A stretch of DNA of 64,000 bases from Pandoraea terrigena. GTDB lineage: Bacteria > Pseudomonadota > Gammaproteobacteria > Burkholderiales > Burkholderiaceae. Under the pieces are notes generated by a model. The model searched no databases, was not told the origin of the DNA, and saw only the letters and a program-made list of their open reading frames with translations. Below are positions 46,796 to 56,890 of this stretch, one piece after another. The stretch's first letter is position 1; the number at the start of each line of letters is the position of its first letter. A program made the position numbers and the translations under genes. Where the stretch lies: positions 1 to 64,000 of the forward strand of contig NZ_CABPRU010000008.1 in assembly GCF_902459705.1 (NCBI RefSeq), read 5' to 3'.

Positions 46796-47782
46796 ATGAC
46801 GGACCCGCGTTCGCAGGCACCCCGCCAAAAACTTCCCCGTTTCGCGCTCGATGGCGTGTTGCTCCTGGACAAGCCGCTGGGCCTGTCGTCGAATGACGCG
46901 CTGATCAAGGCCAAGCGTCTGTTGCAGGCGCTCAAGGCGGGGCATACCGGCACGCTCGACCCGTTGGCGACCGGGCTGTTGCCACTGTGCTTCGGCGAGG
47001 CGACGAAGTTCTCGCAAGACTTGCTCGAAGCCGACAAGACCTATGAGGCGCGTGTGCGTCTGGGCGAGACCACGACGACCGGTGACGCGGAGGGGGAGGT
47101 GTTGCAGACGCGTCCCGTGACGGTGGACGAAGCGGCGATTCGCGCGGTGCTGCCACGTTTCACGGGACCGATCTCGCAGGTGCCGCCGATGTACTCGGCG
47201 CTCAAGCGCGACGGCAAGCCGTTGTACGAATATGCCCGCGCAGGGCAGACCCTCGAGCGCGAAGCGCGTGAGGTCACGATTCATGTATTGGAAATGACCG
47301 AGTGCGCGTTGCCCGACGTCGCCGAATTCTCATTTCGCGTGACCTGCAGCAAGGGCACATATGTGCGGACGCTGGCGGAAGATATCGGTGAGGCACTGGG
47401 TTGCGGCGCGCATTTGCGCGCGCTGCGGCGCACGGGCGTCGGACCCCTCACGCTCGACGGCGCCGTGACGCTCGAAGATCTGGGCGCGCTCGATCACGCG
47501 CAACGTGTGGCGCGGCTGGCGCCGGTCGACGCATTGCTCCGGACGCTTCCGACGATCTGGCTCGACGAAACGCTCGCCAGGCGGTTCAGCCACGGACAAC
47601 GTTTGCGTCTGGACGAGGCGCGCTGTTCACAGGCGCTGCGCGCCTGCGCCGCGGCGTCCGAGGCAATCGAAGTGAAGGTTTATGCCGAAGCCGATGGCGA
47701 CGCCGCGGCGAAGTTGCTGGGCGTCGCGCGGCTCGATGGCGAGGCGCTGCTCACGCCGCAACGGCTGTTGAAGACGCAATAG
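46796..47782 (+). CDS. truB: tRNA pseudouridine-55 synthase
   Basis: Makes pseudouridine 55 in tRNA T-loops. ATG 46796 gives 328 aa; ATG 46748 upstream would add 16 residues without family similarity. Catalytic Asp55 lies in [15 protein letters not shown], with [18 protein letters not shown] before it, [16 protein letters not shown] and [20 protein letters not shown] after. The C-terminal PUA-like part is present. It closes the rimP-truB cluster. Confidence 0.95.
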   Translation: MTDPRSQAPRQKLPRFALDGVLLLDKPLGLSSNDALIKAKRLLQALKAGHTGTLDPLATGLLPLCFGEATKFSQDLLEADKTYEARVRLGETTTTGDAEGEVLQTRPVTVDEAAIRAVLPRFTGPISQVPPMYSALKRDGKPLYEYARAGQTLEREAREVTIHVLEMTECALPDVAEFSFRVTCSKGTYVRTLAEDIGEALGCGAHLRALRRTGVGPLTLDGAVTLEDLGALDHAQRVARLAPVDALLRTLPTIWLDETLARRFSHGQRLRLDEARCSQALRACAAASEAIEVKVYAEADGDAAAKLLGVARLDGEALLTPQRLLKTQ

Positions 47783-47943
47783 ACGCAACGGGCGCGCCCG
47801 ACACCGATCAGCGACCGCCGGTGGCGTTCAGTCACCGCGTCGCGGCAGGCTGTTATTGCGATGAGGGGCATGCTCGCGCGCCTCATCGGTTCCCAGGGCG
47901 TCCCCTCTCGCGCCTTTTCGCGGTCGAGCGAGCGCCGTCGCCG

Positions 47944-48438
47944 TTAGCTGGCGACGTTCTCTGGCTTGAGTTCCACGATGGCGTCCAGCGCGGCCTTGAC
48001 GTCCATCGCGTACTTGGCCAACGCCTTCTGCTCGTCCGTTTTCGGCTCGAATGACGGAATGCCGACCGGGTGATTGCTCTCGTCGACGGCGACGAACACC
48101 ATCAGGCAGTCGGTCGTCTGGCGCAGTTCTCCCCACTTGGGGTCGCCCGCGTGTACCGACACGTGGATGTGCATACTGGTGCGGCCCGTGGCCACGATGC
48201 GCGCGCGCAGTTCCACCAGGTTACCCACCAGAATCGGTCGGCGGAAGCGGATGTTGCCGACGCTGACCGTCACGCAATAGCGGCCCGACCAGGTGGCCGC
48301 GCAGGCATAGGCCACTTCGTCGATCCATTTCATCAGCGAGCCCCCGTGCACCTTGCCACCAAAATTGACGGCGGCCGGCTCGGCCAGAAAGCGGAAGGTG
48401 ACTTCTGAGCGTTCGTTCGGGTTCTGCGGGGTAGTCAT
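47944..48438 (-). CDS. acyl-CoA thioesterase (YciA-like hotdog fold)
   Basis: 164-aa hotdog thioesterase. From ATG 48438: NFGGKVHGGSLMKWIDEVAYACA holds the catalytic Asp40 and the HGG loop; SVGNIRFRRPILVGNLVELRARI and GRTSMHIHVSV are typical of the YciA/BACH group that hydrolyses medium- and long-chain acyl-CoA. It is convergent with truB. An inverted repeat CGCAATCA-TACTG-TGATTGCG (48511-48531) lies 75 bp upstream of its ATG and may be an operator. Confidence 0.9.
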   Translation of the reverse strand: MTTPQNPNERSEVTFRFLAEPAAVNFGGKVHGGSLMKWIDEVAYACAATWSGRYCVTVSVGNIRFRRPILVGNLVELRARIVATGRTSMHIHVSVHAGDPKWGELRQTTDCLMVFVAVDESNHPVGIPSFEPKTDEQKALAKYAMDVKAALDAIVELKPENVAS

Positions 48439-48510
48439 GGTGTTGCTCTTGGCTTGGGGAAGGCGCATTCCCGAGCGTCGTGCGGTGTTCCGTCACGCCG
48501 TCGGGCAATC

Positions 48511-48531
48511 CGCAATCATACTGTGATTGCG
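48511..48531. promoter_or_regulatory. inverted repeat between the thioesterase and the RND outer membrane factor
   Basis: CGCAATCA and TGATTGCG, perfect eight-base arms around TACTG. No T-run follows, so a regulator site near the thioesterase promoter is more likely than a terminator. Confidence 0.4.
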
Positions 48532-48605
48532 TAACACGTGCCGACGCGCATCGCCGATCGACCTCACTGTGGCACGTTGACCGAAGCTGTTGGATTGCCC
48601 AGGCA

Positions 48606-50066
48606 TCAACGAGCTGCCATCGCTTCGGATGAGATTGACTGCCAGCCGCCTCCAAGCGCCTTGAACGCCGCGACGGCAGCACGCGCCGATTCGGTCTGTG
48701 CCTGTGCCCTCGCATCCGACGCGCGCAAAAGAGACTCGTCGGCGTGCAATACGTCGATCAGACTCGCAGCCCCTCGCTGATACGCGGCGAATGACGATTC
48801 CCTTGCACGGGAAAGCGATACCTCGCCTTGCGTCAACGTCGTGGCCTGCTCCTCGCGATTGACCAATGCAGAAAACGCATTTTCAACATCCTCGGTCGCG
48901 CGCAGAACGGCCTGGCGGTATGCAGCCAATGCCTCGGCATCCCGTCCCTTCGCAAGATTGATCTGCGCATTGATGCGGTTGAAGTCGAACAGGCGCCACC
49001 TCAGCCCGAGCACGGCCGATGCTTGGTTCGCACCGCTGGTGAATAGATTTCCGCTGGCAATTGCCGTGGCGCTCCCCAGCAATCCACTCAGCGAGAATTT
49101 GGGGAAATACTCGGCAATCGCTTCACCGATTCGGGCGTTGGCCGCAGCAAGCCGGCGTTCGGCCACGATCAGGTCAGGGCGTCGCTGAAGAAGGTCGGCG
49201 GGCGACCCCATATTGGCAATCTGCGGCGTCGCGGGAATCGGTGTGACAGTTTCGAGTTCGGGCCGATGCGTGCCTGGAGGATCACCCAGCATCACATCCA
49301 ATGCGTTCATCGCCGCATCAAGGCCTATCTGGAGAGCGGGAACCGTCGCTTGCACCTGCGACAGTGCACCTTCTGTCTGCCGTACTTGATATTCGGCAGC
49401 CAGCCCCTTCCCGTAGAGCAGGCTGACCTTCGCCAGCAAGTCTTGCTGGGTCTTGACTTGCTGGCGGGCAATGTCGAGACGGGTCTGCAAACCTCGAATG
49501 GTGACGTAGATGTCCGCTGTCTGTGCAGCAACTGCCAGTCGCGTCGCAACGGCGCCGGCCTGCGAGGCTTGGTAGTCGGCCAGTGCCGCTTCCCGGCCAC
49601 GCCGCAGGCCGCCGAACACATCGACCTCCCAGCTCGCCCCGAGATCAACCTCGTAGGCATTTCCCCACCTGTCATATCCAGGTGTGGCATTGAGCACTTG
49701 TCCCAGAGGGGTTTCAACTGACTGATGGGCGCGAGCCGCCGAGCCGCCGGCCACGCCCGACGGAAGCAAGGCTGCACTGGCAGCCCCAAGTCCGGCGCGA
49801 GCTTGCGTGACACGGGCTGCCGCCTGTGCCAAATCCAAGTTCTGTTCAATCGCCAACGATACGAAGTGCGTGAACAGTGGATCGTTGAATCCCTGCCACC
49901 ATGTCGCCAGTTCGGAATCAGACGTGCCGAGCCCTTGTTCGGCCGTCGCTTGCCCAATGTAATGGCTCGAGAGAGGCACATTCGGGCGGTGATAGTCCGG
50001 ACCTACCGCGCAACCAGCCATCACGCTGGTGCAGAGGAAAAGGACAATGGAACGACGGGCGAGCAT
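48606..50066 (-). CDS. RND efflux outer membrane lipoprotein, NodT family (OprM-like)
   Basis: 486 aa, outer membrane channel of a tripartite pump. A lipoprotein signal with VMAGC places the lipidated Cys at residue 19. The mature protein starts AVGPDYHRPNVPLSSHYI, and two OEP repeats follow (about 60-270 and 290-470, the latter with LLQRRPDLIVAERRLAAANARIGEA). AAGGATCATC precedes ATG 50066. It is divergent from tetR and shares the operator at 50093-50117 with it. It probably works with the adaptor and pump encoded at 50850-55054. Confidence 0.92.
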   Translation of the reverse strand: MLARRSIVLFLCTSVMAGCAVGPDYHRPNVPLSSHYIGQATAEQGLGTSDSELATWWQGFNDPLFTHFVSLAIEQNLDLAQAAARVTQARAGLGAASAALLPSGVAGGSAARAHQSVETPLGQVLNATPGYDRWGNAYEVDLGASWEVDVFGGLRRGREAALADYQASQAGAVATRLAVAAQTADIYVTIRGLQTRLDIARQQVKTQQDLLAKVSLLYGKGLAAEYQVRQTEGALSQVQATVPALQIGLDAAMNALDVMLGDPPGTHRPELETVTPIPATPQIANMGSPADLLQRRPDLIVAERRLAAANARIGEAIAEYFPKFSLSGLLGSATAIASGNLFTSGANQASAVLGLRWRLFDFNRINAQINLAKGRDAEALAAYRQAVLRATEDVENAFSALVNREEQATTLTQGEVSLSRARESSFAAYQRGAASLIDVLHADESLLRASDARAQAQTESARAAVAAFKALGGGWQSISSEAMAAR

Positions 50067-50092
50067 GATGATCCTTGGGCTAAGGGTGTTGC

Positions 50093-50117
50093 GTGACTAT
50101 AATACAAAATGGTCACT
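50093..50117. promoter_or_regulatory. TetR operator copy 1, between the outer membrane factor and tetR
   Basis: GTGACTAT-N9-TGGTCACT: an imperfect palindrome (half-site AGTGAC). It overlaps the -10 and spacer of the minus-strand promoter (TTGACA at 50126-50121, TATTAT at 50104-50099, 16-base spacer) and the plus-strand -10 of tetR (TATAAT 50098-50103, -35 TTGGGC 50075-50080). The same 25-bp pattern recurs at 50782. Binding would block both directions. Confidence 0.8.
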
Positions 50118-50154
50118 CGTTGTCAATCTTTGATGCCCGAGGTAAGCTGACAAA

Positions 50155-50772
50155 ATGACCAAAGCACACACGCCCACGCCCCAGCTTCGGGGGCCTTCGG
50201 ATCATGACGTCCGAGATCAGATCGTCGAGGCAGCGACCGAATATTTCGGCCGCTACGGCTATGAAAAAACGACCGTTTCCGATCTGGCGAAGGCAATTGG
50301 CTTCTCCAAGGCTTACATCTACAAGTTCTTCGACTCCAAACAGGCGATTGGCGAGGTCATCTGCGCCAATCGCCTGAGCGCAATCATGATCGCCGTCGAT
50401 GAAGCCATCGCCGATGTGCCCGCTGCTCCCGAGCGGCTGCGTCGCATGTTCAAGGCATTAGTGGAGGCTGGCAGCTATCTGTTCTTCCACGACCGCAAGC
50501 TCTACGACATTGCCGCGACCTCAGCCAGCGAGTCCTGGCCGTCGGTTGGCGCATACGAAGATCACCTCAAGGTCCTCGTGTTGCAAACCGTGCGCGATGG
50601 CCGCGAGTCCGGTGAATTCGAACGCAAGACCCCGCTGGATGAAACGGTCAATGCCATCTATTTGGTTATGCGCCCGTACATCAATCCGCTGCTGTTGCAG
50701 CACAACCTGGACAATGCCGCCGAGGCCACGACTCAACTATCCAGCCTGATATTGCGGAGCCTGGCACCTTAG
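50155..50772 (+). CDS. TetR family transcriptional regulator
   Basis: 205-aa repressor. N-terminal HTH (residues 22-68): IVEAATEYFGRYGYEKTTVSDLAKAIGFSKAYIYKFF. The remaining helices form the ligand/dimer domain (KALVEAGSYLFF and LDETVNAIYLVMRPYINPL). GAGGTAAG precedes ATG 50155. Its position between the two halves of an RND system and the paired operators indicate that it represses the outer membrane factor, the adaptor-pump unit and itself until a drug-like ligand binds. Confidence 0.93.
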   Translation: MTKAHTPTPQLRGPSDHDVRDQIVEAATEYFGRYGYEKTTVSDLAKAIGFSKAYIYKFFDSKQAIGEVICANRLSAIMIAVDEAIADVPAAPERLRRMFKALVEAGSYLFFHDRKLYDIAATSASESWPSVGAYEDHLKVLVLQTVRDGRESGEFERKTPLDETVNAIYLVMRPYINPLLLQHNLDNAAEATTQLSSLILRSLAP

Positions 50773-50781
50773 CCCTGGTTG

Positions 50782-50806
50782 GTGACTATTGACTAATTTG
50801 GTCACT
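50782..50806. promoter_or_regulatory. TetR operator copy 2, at the RND adaptor promoter
   Basis: GTGACTAT-N9-TGGTCACT again, with the same arms and spacing as copy 1 but a different centre. It overlaps the -35 and spacer of a sigma70 promoter (TTGACT 50789-50794, 16-base spacer, TAAAAT 50811-50816), 34 bp before the adaptor ATG. Confidence 0.82.
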
Positions 50807-50849
50807 TGAATAAAATGGGAACACTATTTCTTCGTCAAGAAGGGTTCCC

Positions 50850-51956
50850 ATGCTTCGGCGCCAGCTTGCCTCGTATGTCATTTGCCTGTTGCCGCTTGCC
50901 CTAGCGGCATGCGGTGACAATCACTCCGCCGATCCACGAACGGAGGCTCCACCCGTCAGGGTCGGGGCCGTTCAAGGCGCATCGGCCGCATCTCGATCAT
51001 TCACGGGTGTCGTGGCGGCACGGGTGCAAAGCGACCTTGGCTTTCGTGTATCGGGCAAGGTGCTGGAGCGCCTGGTCGATACCGGACAGACAGTCAGGCG
51101 CGGCCAGCCTCTCATGCGCATAGACCCGATCGACCTGGGATTGCAGGCTCAAGCGCAACAAGACGCGGTGTCGGCAGCGCGGGCGCGTGCCAGGCAAACG
51201 GCCGATGATGAAGCGCGCTACCGCGATCTCGTCGCCGAAGGCGCTGTTTCGGCATCTGCGTACGATCAAATCAAAACCGCAGCCGATTCAGCGCGGGCGC
51301 AGCTCAAGGCGGCCGAGGCGCAGGCCGACGTTGCCAGGAATGCGTCGAGCTATGCCGTCCTGCGCGCCGACACGGACGGCGTTGTAGTTGAGACGCTTGC
51401 CGAACCGGGGCAAGTGGTAAGCGCCGGCCAGCCAGTCGTTCGCCTGGCGCGGGCGGGGCAGCGCGAGGTGATCGTGCATCTGCCCGAGACACTGCGACCC
51501 GCCGTTGGATCGCTCGCCCAAGCGACCTTGTATGGCAACCGGCAGGGTGCCGTGCCAGCAAGATTGCGGCTGCTCTCAGATGCCGCAGACCGCGTGACGC
51601 GCACTTACGAGGCTAGGTATGTGCTCGAAGGCGCGTTGGCCCAGGCGCCTCTGGGGGCCACCGCCACCGTGGAAATCCCTGGGGGAGCGGAATCCGCGCC
51701 ATCGCTGCAAGTTCCAATCGGCGCATTGTTCGATCGCGGTAAGGGGCCGGGCGTATGGGCCATCGAGGGGAAGCCTGCAAAGACGGTCTGGCGCTCTGTT
51801 CAAGTGCTCGGTTTGTCGGACGACGTGGCGCGGGTGAAGGGCAATCTCAGGATCGGCGACCCGGTGGTATCACTCGGTGCGCATCTTCTTCGTGAAGGCG
51901 AGATCGTCAGGCCGATCGGCCAAGGCGAAGCGATGGCTGCCGGAGACCACCCATGA
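50850..51956 (+). CDS. RND efflux periplasmic adaptor (membrane fusion) lipoprotein
   Basis: 368-aa MFP/HlyD-type adaptor. The lipoprotein signal LPLALAAC puts the lipid on Cys21. The lipoyl/barrel-sandwich halves (FRVSGKVLERLVDTGQTVRRGQPL and DGVVVETLAEPGQVVSAGQPVVRL) flank a helical hairpin (about 95-165). The beta-barrel and membrane-proximal domains follow to the end. AGAAGGG precedes the ATG, and its stop overlaps the pump start (ATGA). It links the pump to the outer membrane channel. Confidence 0.93.
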   Translation: MLRRQLASYVICLLPLALAACGDNHSADPRTEAPPVRVGAVQGASAASRSFTGVVAARVQSDLGFRVSGKVLERLVDTGQTVRRGQPLMRIDPIDLGLQAQAQQDAVSAARARARQTADDEARYRDLVAEGAVSASAYDQIKTAADSARAQLKAAEAQADVARNASSYAVLRADTDGVVVETLAEPGQVVSAGQPVVRLARAGQREVIVHLPETLRPAVGSLAQATLYGNRQGAVPARLRLLSDAADRVTRTYEARYVLEGALAQAPLGATATVEIPGGAESAPSLQVPIGALFDRGKGPGVWAIEGKPAKTVWRSVQVLGLSDDVARVKGNLRIGDPVVSLGAHLLREGEIVRPIGQGEAMAAGDHP

Positions 51957-54900
51957 GCGAGGGACGTTTCAATCTTTCGGCGCTCGCGGTACGCGAACGC
52001 TCCATCACGCTGTTCCTGATTATCTTGATCTCCGTCGCGGGCATTCTCGCGTTCTTCCAGCTCGGGCGCGCGGAAGATCCGCCTTTCACCGTCAAGCAGA
52101 TGACGATCGTCACTGCCTGGCCGGGAGCGACGGCGCAGGAAATGCAGGATCAGGTTGCCGAACCGCTGGAAAAGCGCATGCAGGAACTGCGGTGGTATGA
52201 CCGCACGGAAACCTATACGCGGCCCGGTCTGGCCTTCACCATGGTTTCGCTGCTCGACAAGACGCCACCTTCGGCGGTTCAGGAGGCGTTCTATCAGGCC
52301 CGCAAGAAGCTCTCGGATGAAGCCAAGAGGCTGCCCGCGGGCGTCATTGGGCCGATGGTCAACGACGAATATGCGGACGTGACGTTTGCGCTCTTCGCCC
52401 TCAAAGCCAAAGGCGAGCCGCAACGGCTGCTGGTGCGCGACGCGGAATCACTGCGCCAGCAGCTATTGCACGTTCCGGGGGTAAAGAAGGTCAACATCAT
52501 TGGCGAGCAGCCCGAGCGCATCTTCGTGTCCTTTTCCTACGATCGCCTTGCCACGCTGGGCGTTACGCCTCAGGACATCTTTGCCGCACTCAACAGCCAG
52601 AACGTACTGACTCCCGCGGGCTCCATTGAGACAAAGGGGCCGCAAGTCTTCCTTCGCGTTGATGGTGCGTTCGACAAGCTGGAGAAGATCCGCCAAACGC
52701 CAATCTACGCGAAGGGGCGGACGCTGAAACTGTCGGATGTGGCGACCGTCGAGCGTGGCTATGAAGATCCGGCCGCCTTTCTGGTTCGCAACAATGGCGA
52801 ACCCGCTTTGCTGCTCGGTATCGTGATGCGCGATGGCTGGAATGGCCTCGATCTTGGCAAGGCACTTGATGCGGAAACCACTAAATTCAACGCAGAACTT
52901 CCCTTGGGAATGACGTTGACCAAAGTGACGGATCAGTCCGTCAACATCGGCTCGGCAGTGGACGAGTTCATGGTCAAGTTCTTCGTCGCCCTGCTTGTCG
53001 TGATGGTGGTCTGCTTCCTCAGCATGGGATGGCGCGTCGGTATCGTGGTCGCGGCGGCGGTGCCGCTGACGTTGGCGGCGGTATTTGTCATTATGGCCGC
53101 CACCGGGAAGAACTTCGACCGCATCACGCTCGGCTCGTTGATTCTGGCGCTGGGCCTGCTCGTGGACGACGCTATCATCGCCATCGAAATGATGGTGGTG
53201 AAGATGGAGGAAGGTTATAGCCGCATCAAAGCCTCCGCCTACGCCTGGAGCCGCACGGCGGCCCCTATGCTGTCCGGCACGCTGGTAACGGCCATAGGCT
53301 TCATGCCCAATGGGTTCGCGCGTTCGACCGCTGGCGAATACACCAGCAACATGTTCTGGATCGTCGGCATTGCTCTGATCGCTTCCTGGGTGGTGGCGGT
53401 GGCGTTCACGCCCTACCTCGGGGTGAAGCTGCTGCCGGATATCAAGAAGATCGAGGGCGGGCACGAGGCCATCTATAACACGCGTAATTACAACCGCTTC
53501 CGGCGGGTGCTCGGGCGCGTCATCGCCCGCAAATGGCTGGTCGCGGGCGCGGTGGTCGGGACGTTTGTGCTGGCCATCCTTGGCATGGGCGTGGTCAAGA
53601 AACAGTTCTTCCCGACTTCAGACCGCTCGGAGGTACTGGTCGAGGTACAGATGCCATATGGCACCTCGATTGAGCAAACCAGCGCAGCGACGGCGAAGGT
53701 CGAAGCCTGGCTGGCAAAGCAAGGCGAAGCAAAAATCGTGACCGCCTACATCGGCCAGGGGGCACCACGGTTCTACCTGGCCATGTCACCGGAACTGCCC
53801 GATCCGTCGTTCGCCAAAATTGTGGTGCTGACGGGCAATCAAGAGCAGCGGGAGGCCCTTAAATTCAGGTTGCGCAAAGCCGTCGCCAACGGATTGGCCC
53901 CCGAGGCCCGGGTGCGCGTGACGCAGCTCGTGTTCGGTCCGTATTCACCATTCCCCGTCGCCTATCGCGTTATGGGGCCAGATCCGGACAAGCTGCGCGC
54001 GATCGCCGCGCAAGTCGAGTCCATCATGCAGGCCAATCCGATGATGCGCACGGTCAATACGGATTGGGGCGCGCGCGTGCCCACCTTGCATTTCATCCTG
54101 GATCAGGATCGGCTCCAGGCCGTAGGGCTGACTTCCCGTTCGGTGGCCTTGCAGTTGCAGTTCCTGTTGAGCGGGGTGCCGCTTACAGAAGTTCGTGAGG
54201 ACATTCGCTCTGTGCAGGTAGTCGGCCGAGCGGCCGGCGATATCCGCCTTGACCCCGCGAAGATTGCCGGCTTTACGCTGGTCGGGGCGGCAGGGCAACG
54301 CATTCCGCTGTCGCAGGTAGGAACGGTCGAGGTGCGCATGGAAGACCCTATCCTGCGACGCCGTGACCGCACGACGACCATCACGGTTCGAGGCGATATC
54401 GCTGAAGGACTGCAACCGCCAGACGTGTCTACCGCTGTCTTGAAGCAGTTGCAGCCGGTCATCGACCAGCTTCCCTCGGGATATCGGATTGAACAGGCCG
54501 GCTCGATCGAAGAATCCGCCAAGGCCACCGTTGCCATGGTGCCGCTGTTCCCAATCATGATCGCGCTCACGCTGCTCATCATCATCTTGCAGGTGCGTTC
54601 GATCGCGGCCATGGTCATGGTGATCGCCACAAGTCCGCTTGGTTTGATCGGCGTGGTGCCGACCTTGCTGATTTTCCGGCAACCGTTCGGCATCAATGCG
54701 CTGGTTGGCCTGATCGCGCTGTCGGGAATCCTGATGCGCAACACGCTGATCCTGATCGGGCAAATCCGTCACAACGAACAGGACGGATTGAGTCCGTTTA
54801 ATGCGGTCGTCGAAGCCACTGTCCAGCGTGCAAGGCCAGTGATATTGACCGCACTGGCCGCCATCCTGGCGTTCATCCCACTGACCCATTCTGTGTTCTG

Positions 54901-55054
54901 GGGAACACTGGCCTACACGCTTATCGGCGGCACCTTTGCAGGAACAGTTCTGACTTTGGTGTTCCTGCCGGCCATGTATTCCATCTGGTTCAAGATCAGG
55001 CCAATTCCTTCGCAAAACGGATCGTCCGCTGACCTTAACGCAGCGCACAAATAG
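51953..55054 (+). CDS. RND family multidrug efflux permease (HAE1-type)
   Basis: 1033-aa proton-driven inner-membrane pump with 12 predicted helices and two large periplasmic loops. RND signatures: [16 protein letters not shown] (TM1), [25 protein letters not shown], the proton-relay Asp-Asp in [13 protein letters not shown] (about 404-405), [11 protein letters not shown] and the C-half [14 protein letters not shown]. Length and motifs fit drug rather than metal exporters. Its start overlaps the adaptor stop by four bases. The substrate range is unknown. Confidence 0.95.
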   Translation: MSEGRFNLSALAVRERSITLFLIILISVAGILAFFQLGRAEDPPFTVKQMTIVTAWPGATAQEMQDQVAEPLEKRMQELRWYDRTETYTRPGLAFTMVSLLDKTPPSAVQEAFYQARKKLSDEAKRLPAGVIGPMVNDEYADVTFALFALKAKGEPQRLLVRDAESLRQQLLHVPGVKKVNIIGEQPERIFVSFSYDRLATLGVTPQDIFAALNSQNVLTPAGSIETKGPQVFLRVDGAFDKLEKIRQTPIYAKGRTLKLSDVATVERGYEDPAAFLVRNNGEPALLLGIVMRDGWNGLDLGKALDAETTKFNAELPLGMTLTKVTDQSVNIGSAVDEFMVKFFVALLVVMVVCFLSMGWRVGIVVAAAVPLTLAAVFVIMAATGKNFDRITLGSLILALGLLVDDAIIAIEMMVVKMEEGYSRIKASAYAWSRTAAPMLSGTLVTAIGFMPNGFARSTAGEYTSNMFWIVGIALIASWVVAVAFTPYLGVKLLPDIKKIEGGHEAIYNTRNYNRFRRVLGRVIARKWLVAGAVVGTFVLAILGMGVVKKQFFPTSDRSEVLVEVQMPYGTSIEQTSAATAKVEAWLAKQGEAKIVTAYIGQGAPRFYLAMSPELPDPSFAKIVVLTGNQEQREALKFRLRKAVANGLAPEARVRVTQLVFGPYSPFPVAYRVMGPDPDKLRAIAAQVESIMQANPMMRTVNTDWGARVPTLHFILDQDRLQAVGLTSRSVALQLQFLLSGVPLTEVREDIRSVQVVGRAAGDIRLDPAKIAGFTLVGAAGQRIPLSQVGTVEVRMEDPILRRRDRTTTITVRGDIAEGLQPPDVSTAVLKQLQPVIDQLPSGYRIEQAGSIEESAKATVAMVPLFPIMIALTLLIIILQVRSIAAMVMVIATSPLGLIGVVPTLLIFRQPFGINALVGLIALSGILMRNTLILIGQIRHNEQDGLSPFNAVVEATVQRARPVILTALAAILAFIPLTHSVFWGTLAYTLIGGTFAGTVLTLVFLPAMYSIWFKIRPIPSQNGSSADLNAAHK

Positions 55055-55062
55055 GAACTGCC

Positions 55063-55872
55063 ATGTCGAATTCAAGAAAAGTTGTTGTCATTACTGGTGT
55101 GTCATCGGGCATCGGGCGTGCCGTCGCGATGAAATTTGCCGAACAAGGGTGTCAAGTATTCGGAACCGTTCGTGATACGGCCAAGGCGCAGGCAATACCC
55201 GGGGTCGCGCTCGTTGAAATGGATGTTCGTGACGAAGCATCCGTTCAACAAGGCATCCAGGCCGTTATCGCCCAAGCCAAGCGTATCGACGTGCTGGTCA
55301 ACAGCGCGGGGGTGACCCTGCTCGGAGCGACCGAGGAAACGTCGATTGCCGAAGCTCAGACGTTGTTCGATACCAACCTTTTCGGCCTCTTGCGCACGAT
55401 CCAGGCGGTGCTGCCATGCATGCGCAAGCAACATGCTGGTCGGATCGTCAACATCAGCTCTGTGCTGGGCTTTCTGCCCGCACCGTACATGGCGCTCTAT
55501 TCGGCATCCAAGCATGCCGTTGAAGGACTGTCCGAGACGTTGGATCACGAGGTGCGCCAGTTCGGCATTCGCGTGGCGCTTGTCGAACCCTCTTTTACCA
55601 AAACCAACCTGGATCTCAATGCGCCCCAAACGGCCTTGAAGATAGCCGAATACGGCAGGGATTTCGGCGTGGTTTCCCAGGCCATTCTGACGCTTGTCCA
55701 GAAAGCGCCCGACCCCGACGGCGTAGCCAGCACGATTGTCGATGCGGCTCTGGGGCGCTGGAAGATGCGCCATACGCCCAAAGGCGAGGCGTCGCTTCTG
55801 GCTAAATTGCGCCGTTTCATGCCTGCTGGCCCGGTCGGAAAAAGCCTGAGAAAAACATTTGGATTGGCCTGA
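55063..55872 (+). CDS. short-chain dehydrogenase/reductase (SDR) family oxidoreductase
   Basis: 269-aa classical SDR. The NAD(P) motif TGVSSGIG is at 11-18 and NSAG at 80-83. The catalytic residues are Ser132 or 133 (NISSV), Tyr146 and Lys150 (YSASK). It starts nine bases behind the pump stop with AGGAAC as ribosome site, so it belongs to the RND operon. SDR genes attached to TetR-RND units are known; this one probably reduces a carbonyl in the pumped or inducing compound, or signals redox state. The substrate is unknown. Confidence 0.9.
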   Translation: MSNSRKVVVITGVSSGIGRAVAMKFAEQGCQVFGTVRDTAKAQAIPGVALVEMDVRDEASVQQGIQAVIAQAKRIDVLVNSAGVTLLGATEETSIAEAQTLFDTNLFGLLRTIQAVLPCMRKQHAGRIVNISSVLGFLPAPYMALYSASKHAVEGLSETLDHEVRQFGIRVALVEPSFTKTNLDLNAPQTALKIAEYGRDFGVVSQAILTLVQKAPDPDGVASTIVDAALGRWKMRHTPKGEASLLAKLRRFMPAGPVGKSLRKTFGLA

Positions 55873-56008
55873 GCCCGCGGCGACTCAAAGCGTTTATTTC
55901 TGAGGTGTCACGCGCACCGGCGCGACTTGAATGGCGCCATAACCGACCGAGATAACTGAGCAGGCACATCGCAGAAACGTCCGCAAACCTAGTTCCTGGA
56001 GGCTTCAT

Positions 56009-56551
56009 ATGCAAACCGCACTGGATATTGGCTGGATGGCCCAGCATGAAGCGGCGTGTCAACGCGCTCTGGCTGGAGGAGGGCAACCGGGTCTGGCGAA
56101 AATCAACCAGATTGCCGGAAAGACCGGGCGTGAAATCCTCGAGGCCATGATGTCCGGCGCGCTGCCATATCCGCCCATGAACGACACCATGAACATGACG
56201 TTGCTGGAGGTGGACAACGGCCGTGCAGTATTCCAGGGCACCCCGTTGCAACAGCACTACAACCCGCTGGGAAGCGTGCATGGCGGCTGGTTTGCCACGT
56301 TGTTGGACTCCGCATTGGGCTGTGCCGTGCAAACCATCCTGCCGGCTGGACGTTCCTATACAACCGTCGAACTCAGCATCAATATCGTGCGCTCGGCCAC
56401 TGACAAGACAGGACCGTTGCGCGCGACAGGTACGGTGATTCATGGCGGCCGCCAGATCGCAACGGCTGAAGCACGTATCGAAGACGCGCGCCGCAGACTC
56501 TATGCCCATGCGACAACCACCTGCATGGTTTTTGATGTGCCAGCGTCTTGA
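56009..56551 (+). CDS. PaaI family hotdog thioesterase
   Basis: 180-aa thioesterase of the PaaI/4HBT group. HYNPLGSVHGGWFATLLDSALGCAV holds HGGW (91-94) and Asp100, the usual catalytic loop. The extra N-terminal helices (1-50) are longer than in plain PaaI. TGGAGG precedes ATG 56009, 136 bp behind the SDR gene on the same strand, perhaps the last gene of the efflux unit. It would hydrolyse an aryl- or acyl-CoA thioester. Confidence 0.85.
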   Translation: MQTALDIGWMAQHEAACQRALAGGGQPGLAKINQIAGKTGREILEAMMSGALPYPPMNDTMNMTLLEVDNGRAVFQGTPLQQHYNPLGSVHGGWFATLLDSALGCAVQTILPAGRSYTTVELSINIVRSATDKTGPLRATGTVIHGGRQIATAEARIEDARRRLYAHATTTCMVFDVPAS

Positions 56552-56890
56552 AAGTCTCCCGCACCGAAACCTGTTCTGATCGTTGGTCGCGTCCGCGAGT
56601 GATTTCTGTCCGACAAGAACAGATGAGTATGGCGGACGAATAACGCTTGGGCTGCCGCCGCTTCCAGGCGCCGCATGGGGCCAGTCGGACGGAAGTCCGG
56701 TTAGGTTTCGGAAAGCACTGGCATATGTTGAACTCGCCAGATTCCTTGATAAACCCGCTGTATCGGGCTGCGGCGTAGTCCAGCGCAATTCGGTGCTGGA
56801 GTCGTCGCGAGATAAAAACCCCCGCCAACTTCAGCGGGGTTCGAGATGTGCCCGGTGCTTGCAGCGCCGGACACTGGGGAAGTCTTCGCG
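56552..56890. other. intergenic region between the thioesterase and emrB
   Basis: Between two convergent genes, 339 bases. A short open stretch on the plus strand (starting GGRITLGLPPLPG near 56640) looks faintly like decayed coding sequence but has no match I can name. The emrB terminator lies at 56813-56842. It may be the right edge of the inserted efflux cassette. Confidence 0.4.
56813..56842 (-). terminator. intrinsic terminator after emrB
   Basis: On the minus strand AACCCCGC-TGAAGTTG-GCGGGG is followed by GTTTTTATC, a clear stem-loop with T-run 49 bp behind the emrB stop. Confidence 0.88.
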
